DNA of 63,287 nucleotides from Arthrobacter sp. MA-N2. GTDB lineage: Bacteria; Actinomycetota; Actinomycetes; Actinomycetales; Micrococcaceae. Positions 1-8,215 of this stretch are shown here, piece after piece; the first letter of the stretch is position 1, and every line of letters starts with the position of its first letter. The notes beneath the pieces are model-generated. The model ran no database searches. It was not told where the DNA came from and saw only the letters and a list, made by a program, of their open reading frames with translations. The stretch is from NCBI RefSeq assembly GCF_000517125.1, contig NZ_AQRI01000026.1:1-63287 (forward strand). The letters run 5' to 3'. The translations under genes were made by a program, and so were the position numbers.

Positions 1-1148
1 GATCTGCTCCGTACCTGAACTTCGTGAAGGGGTTCCACGACAACTATCAAGAGTGGCATACAGCCAGATTTCGGAATCGCTTTCCGCCGGAACTAACCAA
101 GGAACCTGCGGTAACAGCAGCAGAGCCGATGACTAAAGCCCGAACAGAGCACACGGCCACGCTCCTGACCGTTGGTACAGTACTCGTTGCCGGAGGGGAG
201 CGCGACGGTGCTTTGCGCAGTGCCGAGTTGTTCGACCCAGCAACTGGACTTTGGCAGAAGACAGCCAAGATGGCGACTGCCCGAAGTTCACACACAGCGA
301 CACTGCTGCCAAATGGAACAGTCCTGTTTGCTGGGGGATCGATTTACTGGTGGGAACCCATGGCAAGTTCCGAATTGTTCGACCCAGCAGCCCGACTTTG
401 GCAGAACACAGCCAAGATGGCGACTGCCCGAAGTTCACACACAGCCACGCTACTGCCCAATGGGAAAGTCTTGGTTGCCGGCGGATTGGCCGAATATGGA
501 GCCCCCTTGGCTAGTAGCGAGCTCTATGACCCAGCGGCTGGAACGTGGACTGCAACGGGCAGCATGGCAGTTGCCCGCCACGGCCACTGTGCCACCCTGC
601 TCCTCGACGGCACTGTGCTTGTCTGTGGCGGTTACGCCAACCCCCAAAGATTGGACCCAGCCGAGCTTTACAACCCACAGACCGGAACCTGGTCCACCGT
701 GGCACGTATGAAAGTTGCCCGCTCAAGCCACTGCGCGACCCTTCTATCCACGGGCTCGGTGCTTGTAACCGGGGGCTTCGACAGGGGCGTCGCCATCGCC
801 ACGACCGAACTGTATAAACCTGCGACCGAAACGTGGTCGGCCACGGCAGATCTGAAAGTCGCCCGCTACGATCACAGTTCCACACTGATGCCCGATGGCA
901 CGGTCCTTGTTGTCGGTGGAATGACGGGCTCAGACGAGCGCATTGACAGCGTCGAACTGTTTGACCCCCTGCTTGAGACGTGGTCACTACAGACTGGCCT
1001 TGGAGACGTCCGCAGCGACCACACGGCAACACTGCTCGCCAACGGCACTGTTCTTATCGCAGGCGGTACGGTAGGGAACGGGGACGACAGCGAACCGACC
1101 GCAAGCGCAGTTGCTTACCTCAAACCCTGCAAAGGAGTCAGCCCATGA
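1..1148 (+). CDS. Kelch-repeat protein, C-terminal part (gene continues from the window end)
   Basis: The frame is open from base 3 and joins in frame the open frame that starts at 61630, because bases 1-862 equal 62426-63287. The joined protein is 647 aa. From about residue 309 it has seven kelch-type repeats of about 48 aa, each with an AR..H.ATLL..G.VLVAGG core and an ELYDP...W end. That is enough for a complete seven-blade beta-propeller. Repeats 2 and 3 are nearly identical in DNA (around 260-330 and 405-475), a recent internal duplication. No signal peptide or galactose-oxidase catalytic residues are seen. A GTG at 24 could be misread as the start, but the frame is open far upstream. 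The propeller probably binds a ligand or protein; its function is unknown. Confidence 0.85.
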   Translation, partial: SAPYLNFVKGFHDNYQEWHTARFRNRFPPELTKEPAVTAAEPMTKARTEHTATLLTVGTVLVAGGERDGALRSAELFDPATGLWQKTAKMATARSSHTATLLPNGTVLFAGGSIYWWEPMASSELFDPAARLWQNTAKMATARSSHTATLLPNGKVLVAGGLAEYGAPLASSELYDPAAGTWTATGSMAVARHGHCATLLLDGTVLVCGGYANPQRLDPAELYNPQTGTWSTVARMKVARSSHCATLLSTGSVLVTGGFDRGVAIATTELYKPATETWSATADLKVARYDHSSTLMPDGTVLVVGGMTGSDERIDSVELFDPLLETWSLQTGLGDVRSDHTATLLANGTVLIAGGTVGNGDDSEPTASAVAYLKPCKGVSP

Positions 1149-1411
1149 AGTCGTGGGACTGTTCTGGACCAGATTGATAGTCACGTTGCTCTGCCGCGAT
1201 CCACACCTTCGATGGGCAATCAACCCCCGATTCTCGGTTCGCTGTTTTCTCGGCATCCTTCGTTTGCAAGAATCAGGGGATCCGGTCTGCCTGAGGCGAA
1301 AGGAGCCCTGAGGTGGCGTCTGAAAAGTGCAATGTCCAACGCTAAGCCTCAGTACGCCCGGAAACGGTGGAAGCCCGATACCATGAGGCGCCTAGGCGAA
1401 GGAGGCGGGGA

Positions 1412-1924
1412 ATGGATAGAGCGGGTCTGCCGGACCGGATTGCTGCAGGAATGCAGCTGCTCATCAGTGGGGATATGCCAAAGCCAGGTGGCAAAAGCCT
1501 CCAAAAAGGCCACTACTACGCGGACGGCGGCAATGCGTTCTGGGGCCTTCTCTACGACTCCGGGCTGACCTCCGAGGCGTTGACCTGGCAGGACGACGAA
1601 GACCTTCCGCGACTGGGGATCGGTTTGACCGACCTGAACAAGTCCGACGAACTTGGCGCCGGCCACGCACGGTTGGAGGCACTGGTGCGCGAGTTCCGGC
1701 CTCAGTGTGTGGCTTTCAACGGCAAGGGTGTTGCCGAGGATTACGTCGAGCACGCCGATCCCGGTCAGAGTGTCGAGATGGGCCTTCAGTACTGGAGAAT
1801 CGCTGGTAGCGAAGTGTTCGTGCTGCCCAGCAGTTCCGGTGCGAACAGGGGCGGAGATCGGCTCGATTGGTGGGCGCGGCTAGCCCTGCATCTGGGGAGA
1901 CGCAGCGACAAATTGGGGGAGTAG
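1412..1924 (+). CDS. Mug/TDG-like mismatch-specific uracil-DNA glycosylase
   Basis: The 170-aa protein has the Mug/TDG order of motifs: ISGDMPKPGG near the N-terminus (the family's GINPG-type active-site loop), then GGNAFWGLLYDSGL, LGIGLTDL, VAFNGKG, and VFVLPSSSGAN as the C-terminal DNA-intercalation loop. Family members remove uracil or thymine from G:U and G:T mismatches. The active-site loop has D where many Mug enzymes have N, so substrate range is uncertain. ATG 1412 was chosen because a GGAGG stands about 8 bases upstream; the open frame extends to a GTG at 1367. It is cargo of the nested Tn402-like element and follows the kelch gene. Confidence 0.8.
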   Translation: MDRAGLPDRIAAGMQLLISGDMPKPGGKSLQKGHYYADGGNAFWGLLYDSGLTSEALTWQDDEDLPRLGIGLTDLNKSDELGAGHARLEALVREFRPQCVAFNGKGVAEDYVEHADPGQSVEMGLQYWRIAGSEVFVLPSSSGANRGGDRLDWWARLALHLGRRSDKLGE

Positions 1925-2203
1925 GCCGACATCTGGAACGGCGCCTGTATGAGCGGAGCCCCATGGCGGCCTCCCGGGCGGGTCCGTCCTCCTGAAGCGT
2001 TGATCTTTGCACGCGGTGTTTCGCGCATGGAGCCAGCCGTTACTTTGGCGCGCACACGGCAGGCGTTACACCGCGAATCCTTGGATGCCAGGGGCAGGAG
2101 GGAAAACCAAGTGCTGTCTTGCGAACGATCGTTTGCAAGATACGTTCTATTCCTCACTAAGCCCACGGACACGAATCGGGCCGACTGCGCTACAAATGTA
2201 TGG

Positions 2204-2788
2204 ATGGAAAATCACAACAGGAACAGGCGGCCCGCGCCACTAATATTCCGCGCGGGAACCGAGGCGGACTTCCCTGGATGCGCAGAACTCTGGATGAACG
2301 CCCTTGCCGTTCGTGATGGCACACACAGCGATCAACAAGTGAAGCGCAGAGCAATGGCAAAACTCACCGTCCCGGGAAGTATCCTTACCCTCGCGGAAAG
2401 CGGCTCAAGGACCTATGGGTTTGCGCTGGCAATAGATAAGACTCCGCCGGCTGCTGCACGAGCGGCTCACCTCACGCTGCTGGCCGTTGACCCCGCGATT
2501 CAGTCCCGCGGACTGGGGCGAGCCTTGCTTGCAAACATCACTCAGTCACTCGTGATGGAGGGATTCGCAGAGGCGACCCTCGGAGTGCTAAAAGAAAACC
2601 TTTCCGCCCGCAAGATATATGAAAGTGCGGGTTGGCAGGTTACCGGGCATGGGGTCTTTGAAGATTCCGGACGTCCCTGCATCCACTACTCACTAGGCCT
2701 GGCTGCCGCTGCACCAAGCGCCAACAGCGCCGTGAAAAGCCGCCATTTATCCCCGAAGGTCACACATGACGGCCATAAGGCGTCCTAG
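2204..2788 (+). CDS. GNAT-family N-acetyltransferase
   Basis: This 194-aa protein has the GNAT acetyl-CoA site, read as LTLLAVDPAIQSRGLGRALL (beta-4, then the Q/RxxGxG/A pyrophosphate loop) near residue 100, followed by NLSARKIYESAGW in beta-5 to beta-6. Members transfer acetyl from acetyl-CoA to amines of small molecules or proteins; the substrate cannot be told here. The open frame extends upstream to 1949, but the earlier part has no family similarity, so ATG 2204 is taken as start. The last 20 or so residues are low-complexity. It is cargo of the nested transposon and converges on a second GNAT gene. Confidence 0.8.
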   Translation: MENHNRNRRPAPLIFRAGTEADFPGCAELWMNALAVRDGTHSDQQVKRRAMAKLTVPGSILTLAESGSRTYGFALAIDKTPPAAARAAHLTLLAVDPAIQSRGLGRALLANITQSLVMEGFAEATLGVLKENLSARKIYESAGWQVTGHGVFEDSGRPCIHYSLGLAAAAPSANSAVKSRHLSPKVTHDGHKAS

Positions 2789-2799
2789 TGACGGATGGG

Positions 2800-3216
2800 T
2801 CAGCGCACTCGTGCCATCATTCTTGATGGCTCAGTCAGTTCTGTGAAGCCATATTGGGCGTAAAGCCCGTGAGCATCTGCCGTTGAAAGTAAAATCCGTT
2901 TCAGGCCTAGAGGTTCCAGGTCCGCCAATACACCGGCGGCGAGCATCTTCCCGATGCCTTGACCGCGGGCTTCGGGCGCAACGAACACGTCGCACAGCCA
3001 GGCAAACGTAACGCCGTCAGTCACGACGCGAGCGTAGGCCACCTGCTCTCCAGTCCCGACGTCGTAGACCCCGTAGTTCCGAGAGGCGTCGATAGCTGCA
3101 TCCTGCTGCTCACGACCCCGACCTTGCGCCCAGTAGGACTGCTCGCTGAGCCACTGGTGTACGCGGCCACGATCAACTATGTCCGCTTCGGCGGAGAAAA
3201 AATATGGCTCAGACAT
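2800..3216 (-). CDS. GNAT-family N-acetyltransferase
   Basis: The 138-aa protein carries the acetyl-CoA motif CDVFVAPEARGQGIGKMLAA and a C-terminal HGLYAQYGF segment, as in short single-domain GNATs. ATG 3216 was chosen because the longer frame (to 3522) runs antisense through the neighbouring kinase-like gene and shows no homology. It ends 12 bases from the convergent GNAT gene at 2204-2788. The two differ clearly in sequence, so they are not a recent duplication. Its substrate is unknown; small-molecule or antibiotic acetylation is only a possibility. Confidence 0.82.
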   Translation of the reverse strand: MSEPYFFSAEADIVDRGRVHQWLSEQSYWAQGRGREQQDAAIDASRNYGVYDVGTGEQVAYARVVTDGVTFAWLCDVFVAPEARGQGIGKMLAAGVLADLEPLGLKRILLSTADAHGLYAQYGFTELTEPSRMMARVR

Positions 3217-3322
3217 GACCACCACCCTAGGGGAATGGGGCAATGCAGTTTCAAACCATGGAACGTCCTTCCCGATTCGGGATCCTCTTGGCGGAGACAC
3301 GCAGGCCGGACGTTCGGCACTT

Positions 3323-3847
3323 TCAGCGGCCAAGCACCGAGTCCGCGATCTGCTGCGCAGCTTGGTCCGGCGTGATGTCTGTGGTGTCGATGACCTCCGC
3401 TTCATTGTGTAGCCAGGTACGAGCTGCGTCCGCGTATGGTTCCAAATACGAGAAGCGGAACGTCGAGGGGCCGAGAACTTTGTCGTTCTGTATGCGGTCG
3501 TGCAGCGCCGCTTGGTCGGCATGGAGCACGAAATGCCGGATCGGTATGCCGTGCTTCGTAAGACCGTCGCTAATCTCCCGCCAGTAGCTCTCGACCAGGA
3601 CAGTCATTGGCATCACGAGTGTGCCTCCGGTGAACTCAAGCACGCGCCGTGCGGTTTCAACAACGAGCGGCCGCCATGGCTCCCAGTGCTGGAAGTTGCC
3701 CGTTGCGGGAAGTCCCGGCCTAATGTCCATGAGCACCTCGCCGACCTTTTCGGCATCGAGGACGCGGGAGTCGGGCAGCATTCGCTGCACAAGCGCACTC
3801 GTTGTTGTCTTTCCCGCTCCGTGGGTGCCGTTGAGCCAAACGATCAT
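3323..3847 (-). CDS. TmrB-like P-loop ATP-binding protein
   Basis: The 174-aa protein begins MIVWLNGTHGAGKTTTSALV, a Walker A at the extreme N-terminus, then RVLDAEKVGEVLMDI, LVMPMTVL and FVLHAD. This layout matches the TmrB/AAA_33 family. TmrB itself gives tunicamycin resistance in Bacillus, and the wider family contains small-molecule and antibiotic kinases. ATG 3847 is the start that places the P-loop at residues 8-15; upstream frame to 4009 crosses the transposon end. It is the last gene before the nested element's right end and points inward. Drug inactivation is inferred, not shown. Confidence 0.75.
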   Translation of the reverse strand: MIVWLNGTHGAGKTTTSALVQRMLPDSRVLDAEKVGEVLMDIRPGLPATGNFQHWEPWRPLVVETARRVLEFTGGTLVMPMTVLVESYWREISDGLTKHGIPIRHFVLHADQAALHDRIQNDKVLGPSTFRFSYLEPYADAARTWLHNEAEVIDTTDITPDQAAQQIADSVLGR

Positions 3848-3920
3848 GGACTGAACTCTAGTCACACGAAGTGTCCTTGTAGTGCCCGTAAGCCGGTCCC
3901 TTGCGGGACTTGGAACCGTT

Positions 3921-3968
3921 GTGCAGACGACTTCTGACATTCCGTGCAGACGACTTCTGAAAATGACA
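3921..3968 (-). repeat. Right terminal inverted repeat and inner repeat of the nested element
   Basis: Two copies of a GTGCAGACGACTTCTGA motif stand in tandem at 3921-3937 and 3944-3960. The outer copy extends to the 25-bp terminal repeat ending at 3968. Such multiple transposase-binding repeats at the ends are characteristic of Mu-type tni elements, and the outer repeat closely resembles the class 1 integron/Tn402 end. Confidence 0.88.
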
Positions 3969-4070
3969 GCAGCTTGAGAAAGCCGGGCCCGCTGACGTCT
4001 CGGAAACACGTCTCACCATAAATCGTCTCAACGGGGGCCTATGACGGGTTTTCTGAGTCAAAATAGCCTA
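3969..4070. promoter_or_regulatory. Target duplication and part of the outer transposon's res region
   Basis: Bases 3969-3973 (GCAGC) are the right copy of the nested element's target duplication. The rest, up to the resolvase ATG at 4071, has several CGTCTC(A) motifs near 4001, 4010 and 4025. With the flank left of 59159 this would have formed one resolvase-promoter and res region before the insertion. Subsite limits are not certain. Confidence 0.5.
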
Positions 4071-4667
4071 ATGAGACATTTGGGTTATACGCGGGTGAGT
4101 ACTTCGAGCCAGGATGCCCAGCTGCAACTCGACGCACTCGTCTCCGCCGGCGTGCAGAAGCGCGACGTTTTTGCCGATGTCACCTCGGGAAGCAAGACGG
4201 CGATCGAGCGGCCTGGAATGAAGAGGCTCCTGGAGTATGCAGAGGAGGGCGACATCGTCGTTGTGTGGCGGGTCGATCGGCTGGGCCGGTCATTGATCGA
4301 CGTGCTGAACACCGTGAACCTGCTGCGCGAACGCGGCGTCCAGGTCCGATCCATCTCAGACGGCATCGACCCGGCGACCTCGACGGGTCGGTTGATGTTG
4401 AACATGCTCGCCACGTTGGCCGAGTATGAGCGCGAGCTGATCATCGAGCGCGTCAATGCCGGCATCGCCGCTGCCAGGCAGAACGGAACACGCTTTGGCC
4501 GCCCGCTGACGGATCCGCTTGTCATTGCGGACAAGCTGGCGATCGCGCAGGACGCCCGGGCGAAGGGACGCACCGCCGAAGACGCGGCCCGCCTCGTGGG
4601 CTGGAGCCGTGCGACTCTTTACCGCCACCAGCAAGCCCTCGCCGTGCGCGAGGGCATCAAGATGTAG
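4071..4667 (+). CDS. Serine resolvase of the 23-kb transposon
   Basis: This 198-aa Tn3-type serine recombinase starts MRHLGYTRVSTSSQD, with the catalytic Ser in the VST motif (residue 10). It continues through VWRVDRLGRS, TGRLMLNMLATLAEYERELIIERV (the E-helix dimer region) and a C-terminal helix-turn-helix near DAARLVGWSRATLYRHQ. It would resolve cointegrates at a res site just upstream. ATG 4071 puts the catalytic domain at the normal position; the open frame begins at 4041. The transposase GTG follows its stop directly at 4668, so the two are surely cotranscribed. The nested element has inserted about 100 bases upstream and separated it from part of its original control region. Confidence 0.92.
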   Translation: MRHLGYTRVSTSSQDAQLQLDALVSAGVQKRDVFADVTSGSKTAIERPGMKRLLEYAEEGDIVVVWRVDRLGRSLIDVLNTVNLLRERGVQVRSISDGIDPATSTGRLMLNMLATLAEYERELIIERVNAGIAAARQNGTRFGRPLTDPLVIADKLAIAQDARAKGRTAEDAARLVGWSRATLYRHQQALAVREGIKM

Positions 4668-6056
4668 GTGCTCCTGACCGGCGATGAGCGCTGGAGAGTC
4701 CTTCGACTTCACGTCGAGGACCAGATCCCGCTTGCCGCCCTCGCCCGCGAAACTGGGATCAGCACCCGCACTCTTCAACGTTGGCTTCGGCTCTACCGAG
4801 CTGGTGGTGCGAGTGCCCTCGACCTGGGACCGCGCGCCGATGCCGGCACGCGGCGCATAGACCCCGGAGTGGTTAGGTTTATCGAGGGACTTGCACTGAC
4901 GAAGCCCCGTCCGAGCATGGCAACGCTGCACAGACTCGCCGCGGCCGAAGCGGGCAGAAGAGGCGCGCTGGCGCCGAGCTACTCCGTCGTCCGCAAGATC
5001 GTCCAGGCCCTAGACCCTGCCCTGGTGACCCTGGCTCTCGAAGGTCCTGGATCGTACAGGGACCGGCATGAACTTGTCCTTCGCCGCCGCGCCGACCGCC
5101 CAAACCAAATCTGGCAAGCTGACCACACCCAACTCGACATCCTGATTAGCGGCGCCACCGGGAAACCTGACCGGCCATGGCTGACGACAGTGATGGACGA
5201 TTACTCCCGGGCGCTCTGCGGCTACACCGTCTTCACCGGTGCACCATCAGCACTGAACACCGCCTTGGCACTCCGCCAGGCGATTTGGCGCAAGAGCGAC
5301 CCCAGCTGGGTAATGTGCGGGCTGCCCGACATCCTGCACGTGGACCACGGCTCCGACTTCACCAGCCACCACCTCGAACGCACCGCCATCGAGCTGCACG
5401 TCCGCATCATCCACTCGACCATCGGCCGCCCGCAGGGCAGAGGAAAGATCGAGCGGTTCTTCGGGACCATCAACACAGAAGTTCTCTCCACCCTCCCCGG
5501 GCATCTTGGATCGCGGGACGGGAAACCACGCGCCGCGCTCGACCTCCCGGGACTAGATCGCGCCATCGGAAGCTTCGTCGCCGCCTACAACGACCGGCCC
5601 CACAGCGAACTCGGTGTCTCACCACGGGATGCTTGGGTCGCGGACGGTTGGCTTCCCCGGATGCCCGAATCCCTGGAGGACCTCGACGGGCTACTCCTGA
5701 CGGTTCCAAAGAACCGGACCGTGCAACGCGACGGCATCCACTTTCAAGGCCAGCGCTACCTCTCGCCCACGCTGGCGCCCTTCGTGGGTCAAACCGTCAC
5801 CATCCGCTACGACCCGCGGGACGTATCCGAGATCCGCGTCTATGACCATGACACGTTCGTCTGCGTTGCTGTTGACGAAGATCACCCCAACCTTCGTTTG
5901 AGTCTGCGGGACATAGAGGCCGCACGCAGAGCGCGCCGGAAAGAACTGCGCCGCACCATCAACGACCGCATTCCGTCAGTCACCAGCCGCGACGAACCGC
6001 ACATCACTGAACCAGTACGGCGCCGGCGCCGGCTGCGCACCTACGAAGAGGACTAA
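4668..6056 (+). CDS. Mu-type DDE transposase (TniA / Tn552 p480-like)
   Basis: The 462-aa protein has an N-terminal helix-turn-helix (about 20-45, ALARETGISTRTLQRWL), an integrase core (about 145-330) and a basic C-terminal Mu-type barrel region. The catalytic triad can be read as D152 (WQADHTQLD), D226 (HVDHGSDF) and E262 (GKIERFF), with 35 residues between the last two. Its size matches the Tn552 transposase better than the larger TniA of Tn5053. It starts at a GTG touching the resolvase stop and overlaps the ATPase start by one base, giving an R-A-B operon at the right end of the 23-kb element. No frameshift or missing catalytic residue is seen, so it looks active. Confidence 0.9.
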   Translation: MLLTGDERWRVLRLHVEDQIPLAALARETGISTRTLQRWLRLYRAGGASALDLGPRADAGTRRIDPGVVRFIEGLALTKPRPSMATLHRLAAAEAGRRGALAPSYSVVRKIVQALDPALVTLALEGPGSYRDRHELVLRRRADRPNQIWQADHTQLDILISGATGKPDRPWLTTVMDDYSRALCGYTVFTGAPSALNTALALRQAIWRKSDPSWVMCGLPDILHVDHGSDFTSHHLERTAIELHVRIIHSTIGRPQGRGKIERFFGTINTEVLSTLPGHLGSRDGKPRAALDLPGLDRAIGSFVAAYNDRPHSELGVSPRDAWVADGWLPRMPESLEDLDGLLLTVPKNRTVQRDGIHFQGQRYLSPTLAPFVGQTVTIRYDPRDVSEIRVYDHDTFVCVAVDEDHPNLRLSLRDIEAARRARRKELRRTINDRIPSVTSRDEPHITEPVRRRRRLRTYEED

Positions 6057-6865
6057 TGATGAACCCCACCTTCATCGTCACCAAGGAACACCGGCGCTTC
6101 AACGAGTTTGCCAACGCAGTCCGAAAAGAACGAACAATAGGGATCTGCCACGGGGACGCCGGGGTGGGCAAAACACTCTCCGCGCGCCGCTACGCAAACT
6201 GGGATGACCTTGAGCCCTACATCACCGAGTGGGGACCACGCGGCGACCAGGACGAGAAGCACTATGCACTCGCCAACCGTTCCCGGACCGTTTTTTACAC
6301 CCCGGACGTTCTCTGCCGACCCAAAAGCCTTATGGAGGACATCCACCGGTACCAGGTGAGAGTTGGCTCGTGCATTGATGAACACCTGCACAAGCTCGAT
6401 GCCGCACCACGCTCGATGAACAGAGTCACCACACTCGTTGAGCTGCTCATCATCGACGAAGCCGAACGGCTTAACGCGACAGCCCTTGAACTCCTCCGTG
6501 ACAACCACGACCGAACCCACCTGCCGATGATCCTCATCGGCATGCCCGGCATCGACCAACGATTTCGGCACTACCCCCAGCTATACAGCCGCCTCGGCTT
6601 CTCCCACCGGTACCGCTCCCTGGGCAGAGATGAACTCCTCTTCGTTTTGGACCGACACTGGAAACGCCTTGGACGGACCCTCGACCCCGATGATTTCACC
6701 GACGCCCAGGCAATTGCCGCAGTAGAACGCATCACCCGTGGCAACTTCCGTCTCCTCGAACGGCTATTCCCACAGATCACACGCGTCCTAAAAATCAATC
6801 AACTCGAAACCATCACCGACGACGTGGTAGAAGCAGCAGCAAGCATCCTCGTCATCGGCAACTAG
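6056..6865 (+). CDS. Transposition AAA ATPase (TniB / Tn552 p271-like)
   Basis: The 269-aa AAA+ protein has Walker A near residues 35-43 (HGDAGVGKT) and Walker B in LLIIDEAERL, followed by a sensor segment at LIGMPGIDQRF. Relatives (TniB, MuB, TnsC) form ATP-dependent filaments on target DNA and activate the transposase. Tn552 p271 has nearly the same length. Its start overlaps the transposase stop by one base. It ends only 48 bases before the transposon's right end, the usual position for such operons. No TniQ-like target selector follows. Confidence 0.9.
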   Translation: MMNPTFIVTKEHRRFNEFANAVRKERTIGICHGDAGVGKTLSARRYANWDDLEPYITEWGPRGDQDEKHYALANRSRTVFYTPDVLCRPKSLMEDIHRYQVRVGSCIDEHLHKLDAAPRSMNRVTTLVELLIIDEAERLNATALELLRDNHDRTHLPMILIGMPGIDQRFRHYPQLYSRLGFSHRYRSLGRDELLFVLDRHWKRLGRTLDPDDFTDAQAIAAVERITRGNFRLLERLFPQITRVLKINQLETITDDVVEAAASILVIGN

Positions 6866-6913
6866 CGACACAGAGCGAACACAAAAAGCCGCCACCTAAC
6901 ACCAACATCCACA
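6866..6913 (-). repeat. Right terminal inverted repeat of the 23-kb transposon
   Basis: Read inward on the minus strand from 6913, it starts TGTGGATGTTGG and contains GGTGGCGGC and TTCGCTCTGTGTCGC. It matches the left end at 46116-46164 at 37 of 49 positions with no gap by hand alignment. Beyond 6913 comes GGTGGTATC, also found just outside the left end. Confidence 0.88.
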
Positions 6914-7234
6914 GGTGGTATCGACCTCCGGTTCGGTCAGGGATCGGATGTTGATGCCGCGCTCTGCCAGCTCGCTAATGAGCTGGAACAGGTGCCACTC
7001 CCCCGACACCCTGTCGAGTCGGTGGACCAGAAGCGTGTCGCCGTCCCGCATGTAGTCCAGACATGCAACCCATCGGGGCCTGTCTCGGATTCTGCTGGAG
7101 TCCCCGTGGTCAGTGAATACCCTCGATGCTCCTGCAGCTGTGAGGGCGTGCTCCTGGTATTGCGGGTCCTGGTCTCGGGTGGACACTCTGGCGTAGCCGA
7201 TAACGTTCAATGTGCGGCTCCTCTCTGCCCACAA
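6914..7234 (-). pseudogene. Plasmid serine resolvase, N-terminal half (split by transposon)
   Basis: The 107 codons encode a resolvase catalytic domain (VIGYARVSTRDQDPQYQ, then LLVHRLDRVSGEWHLF, then INIRSLTEPEVDTT). The frame then enters the transposon end and stops after six foreign codons. The missing C-terminal half lies at 45843-46106. Joined at the duplicated GATACCACC (minus strand), the halves give an uninterrupted protein of about 194 aa ending in a helix-turn-helix. Before insertion this was probably the plasmid's multimer-resolution gene. A TTG or GTG a few codons inside 7234 could be the true start. Confidence 0.9.
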
Positions 7235-7239
7235 ACCTA

Positions 7240-7350
7240 GCGGCCACGGAAACGGGCAAAACCGTTTCGTGCAACGGTTTCGTGCGCTCTGCGCTGGGTG
7301 TGTCGCGGAACGGGCGAGCAGCGCACGGAATCGGCGGTTTCCGTGCTGGG
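7240..7350. promoter_or_regulatory. Probable res site and promoter of the split plasmid resolvase
   Basis: The region upstream of the resolvase start contains repeated inverted motifs: AAACCGTTTCGTGCAACGG and CGGTTTCGTGCGC near 7259-7290, and GCACGGAATCGGCGGTTTCC near 7322-7343. Several dyads at this position are typical of a three-subsite res region. It remains intact although the gene is broken. Confidence 0.5.
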
Positions 7351-7370
7351 CGTGGCCAGTACGGAGAGAA

Positions 7371-7838
7371 TCAGGGATTCAGATGCAGGGGGGTGTCCCA
7401 TCGCTGGTAGCCCTCATCGACTGAGCTTTGCGCATATAGTGTGCTGCGCTTCGGGATCTTCCTTAGGAGCCTGTCCAAGAAGCCATGTTCCTTGTACACA
7501 ATGGTGATTATTTCAACGCTGCTGGAAGGGCTTACGGAGACGAGTTCCGTGTCCCCTCGCCGATACACCTTCATAGGGAAGCCTGCGCCACTTGCGACTG
7601 CAAACTGGAGTCCAGAGCACATCTGTCCGTACTCAAATCGCCGTATCTGCGCTGGCTTTCGGTGGATGCGCTCCAGCCTCCAGTAACCTCCGCCGACGGC
7701 CGTGAACGTCCAAGGCGATTCCATGCCGACTTGGCGCCAGTCGAGATAGGCCACCGCCAGGGCAAGCAGGGCGATCCCGGTTCCGAAGATGCTCACGATC
7801 AGCGCCCACAGGGCGAGAATGTCTCCAGTTTCCGTCAC
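7371..7838 (-). CDS. Hypothetical membrane-anchored protein
   Basis: The 155-aa protein starts at a GTG. It has one clear N-terminal membrane segment (ILALWALIVSIFGTGIALLALAVAYL, about residues 7-32) followed by a soluble domain of about 120 aa rich in beta-type sequence (FTAVGGGYWRLE, VSPSSSVEIITIVY). No family is recognised. It lies between the split resolvase and the parA pair, all on the minus strand, but is separated from both by gaps. A role in plasmid maintenance or cell-surface exclusion would be a guess. Confidence 0.55.
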   Translation of the reverse strand: MTETGDILALWALIVSIFGTGIALLALAVAYLDWRQVGMESPWTFTAVGGGYWRLERIHRKPAQIRRFEYGQMCSGLQFAVASGAGFPMKVYRRGDTELVSVSPSSSVEIITIVYKEHGFLDRLLRKIPKRSTLYAQSSVDEGYQRWDTPLHLNP

Positions 7839-7912
7839 AGTTCAAGCCCTTCCCAAAGATGTTAGTTCGCTTCCCCACCCACCTCCGGGTACGGTTCAAG
7901 CCTTCGTCGGTC

Positions 7913-8215
7913 CTACTGTTGGCGGTATTTGGCCCAGTGGGCAAGCACTGCCTGTTCCACGATGGCCCGCTTGGTGAGCTTGGTCTTGAACTTGGTGAAA
8001 TCGATGGTCTCGAAAACCTCGTCACTGACCTGAAGGTTGAGGTCTCGCGGGGCGGCGGCAGCTGCCGGCTTCTTGGCGGCCGCCGGAACGGACCTTTCCG
8101 AAGCAGGGGCCGGCGCCGCTACCTGCGGCGTCTCGATAGGATCTACGTGCTCATCGGGGGCCGGCTTGATCAACATCTTGGTGCGTCGGTTCCCCAGGTC
8201 CGGCTTCTCGGTCAT
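7913..8215 (-). CDS. Probable small partition partner of ParA (RHH-like C-terminus)
   Basis: The 100-aa protein has a flexible Ala/Pro-rich N-terminal half and a C-terminal segment DLNLQVSDEVFETIDFTKFKTKLTKRAIVEQAVLAHW that looks like a ribbon-helix-helix fold (beta strand then two helices). Its ATG overlaps the parA stop by 4 bases (ATGA), so the pair is translationally coupled. In type Ib partition systems the small gene after parA encodes a DNA-binding centromere protein of the ParG kind. That role is inferred from position and fold, not from sequence identity. Confidence 0.7.
   Translation of the reverse strand: MTEKPDLGNRRTKMLIKPAPDEHVDPIETPQVAAPAPASERSVPAAAKKPAAAAAPRDLNLQVSDEVFETIDFTKFKTKLTKRAIVEQAVLAHWAKYRQQ

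Larger units (their letters stand above)
1..3968. mobile_element. Nested Tn402/Tn5053-type element, right part (continues from 59159-62425)
   Basis: The outer end is the inverted repeat at 3944-3968, reading inward from 3968 as TGTCATTTTCAGAAG then TCGTCTGCAC. It pairs with the repeat at 59159-59183. GCAGC flanks both outer ends (59154-59158 and 3969-3973), a 5-bp target duplication typical of the Tn402/Tn5053 family. Across the circle joint the element is 7,235 bp. No transposase, ATPase or TniQ gene lies inside it, so it should need these in trans. Confidence 0.88.
1..6913. mobile_element. 23-kb Tn552-like transposon, right part (continues from 46116-62425)
   Basis: This part holds the transposition operon (4071-6865) and half of the nested Tn402-like element. 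The whole transposon is about 23,223 bp on the circle. GGTGGTATC stands at 6914-6922 and at 46107-46115. If the ends are taken as CTGTGG...CCACAG, the target duplication is GTGGTAT (7 bp, as in Tn552); with TG...CA ends it is 9 bp. Confidence 0.88.

Noticed and set aside
24..1148. A free-standing 374-aa kelch protein starting at GTG 24
   Set aside because: The frame is open back to 61630 through the joint, and no ribosome site precedes the GTG.
4356..4931. Long minus-strand frames opposite the transposase, MerA, recombinase and SulP genes
   Set aside because: These are GC-rich shadow frames of well-supported genes.
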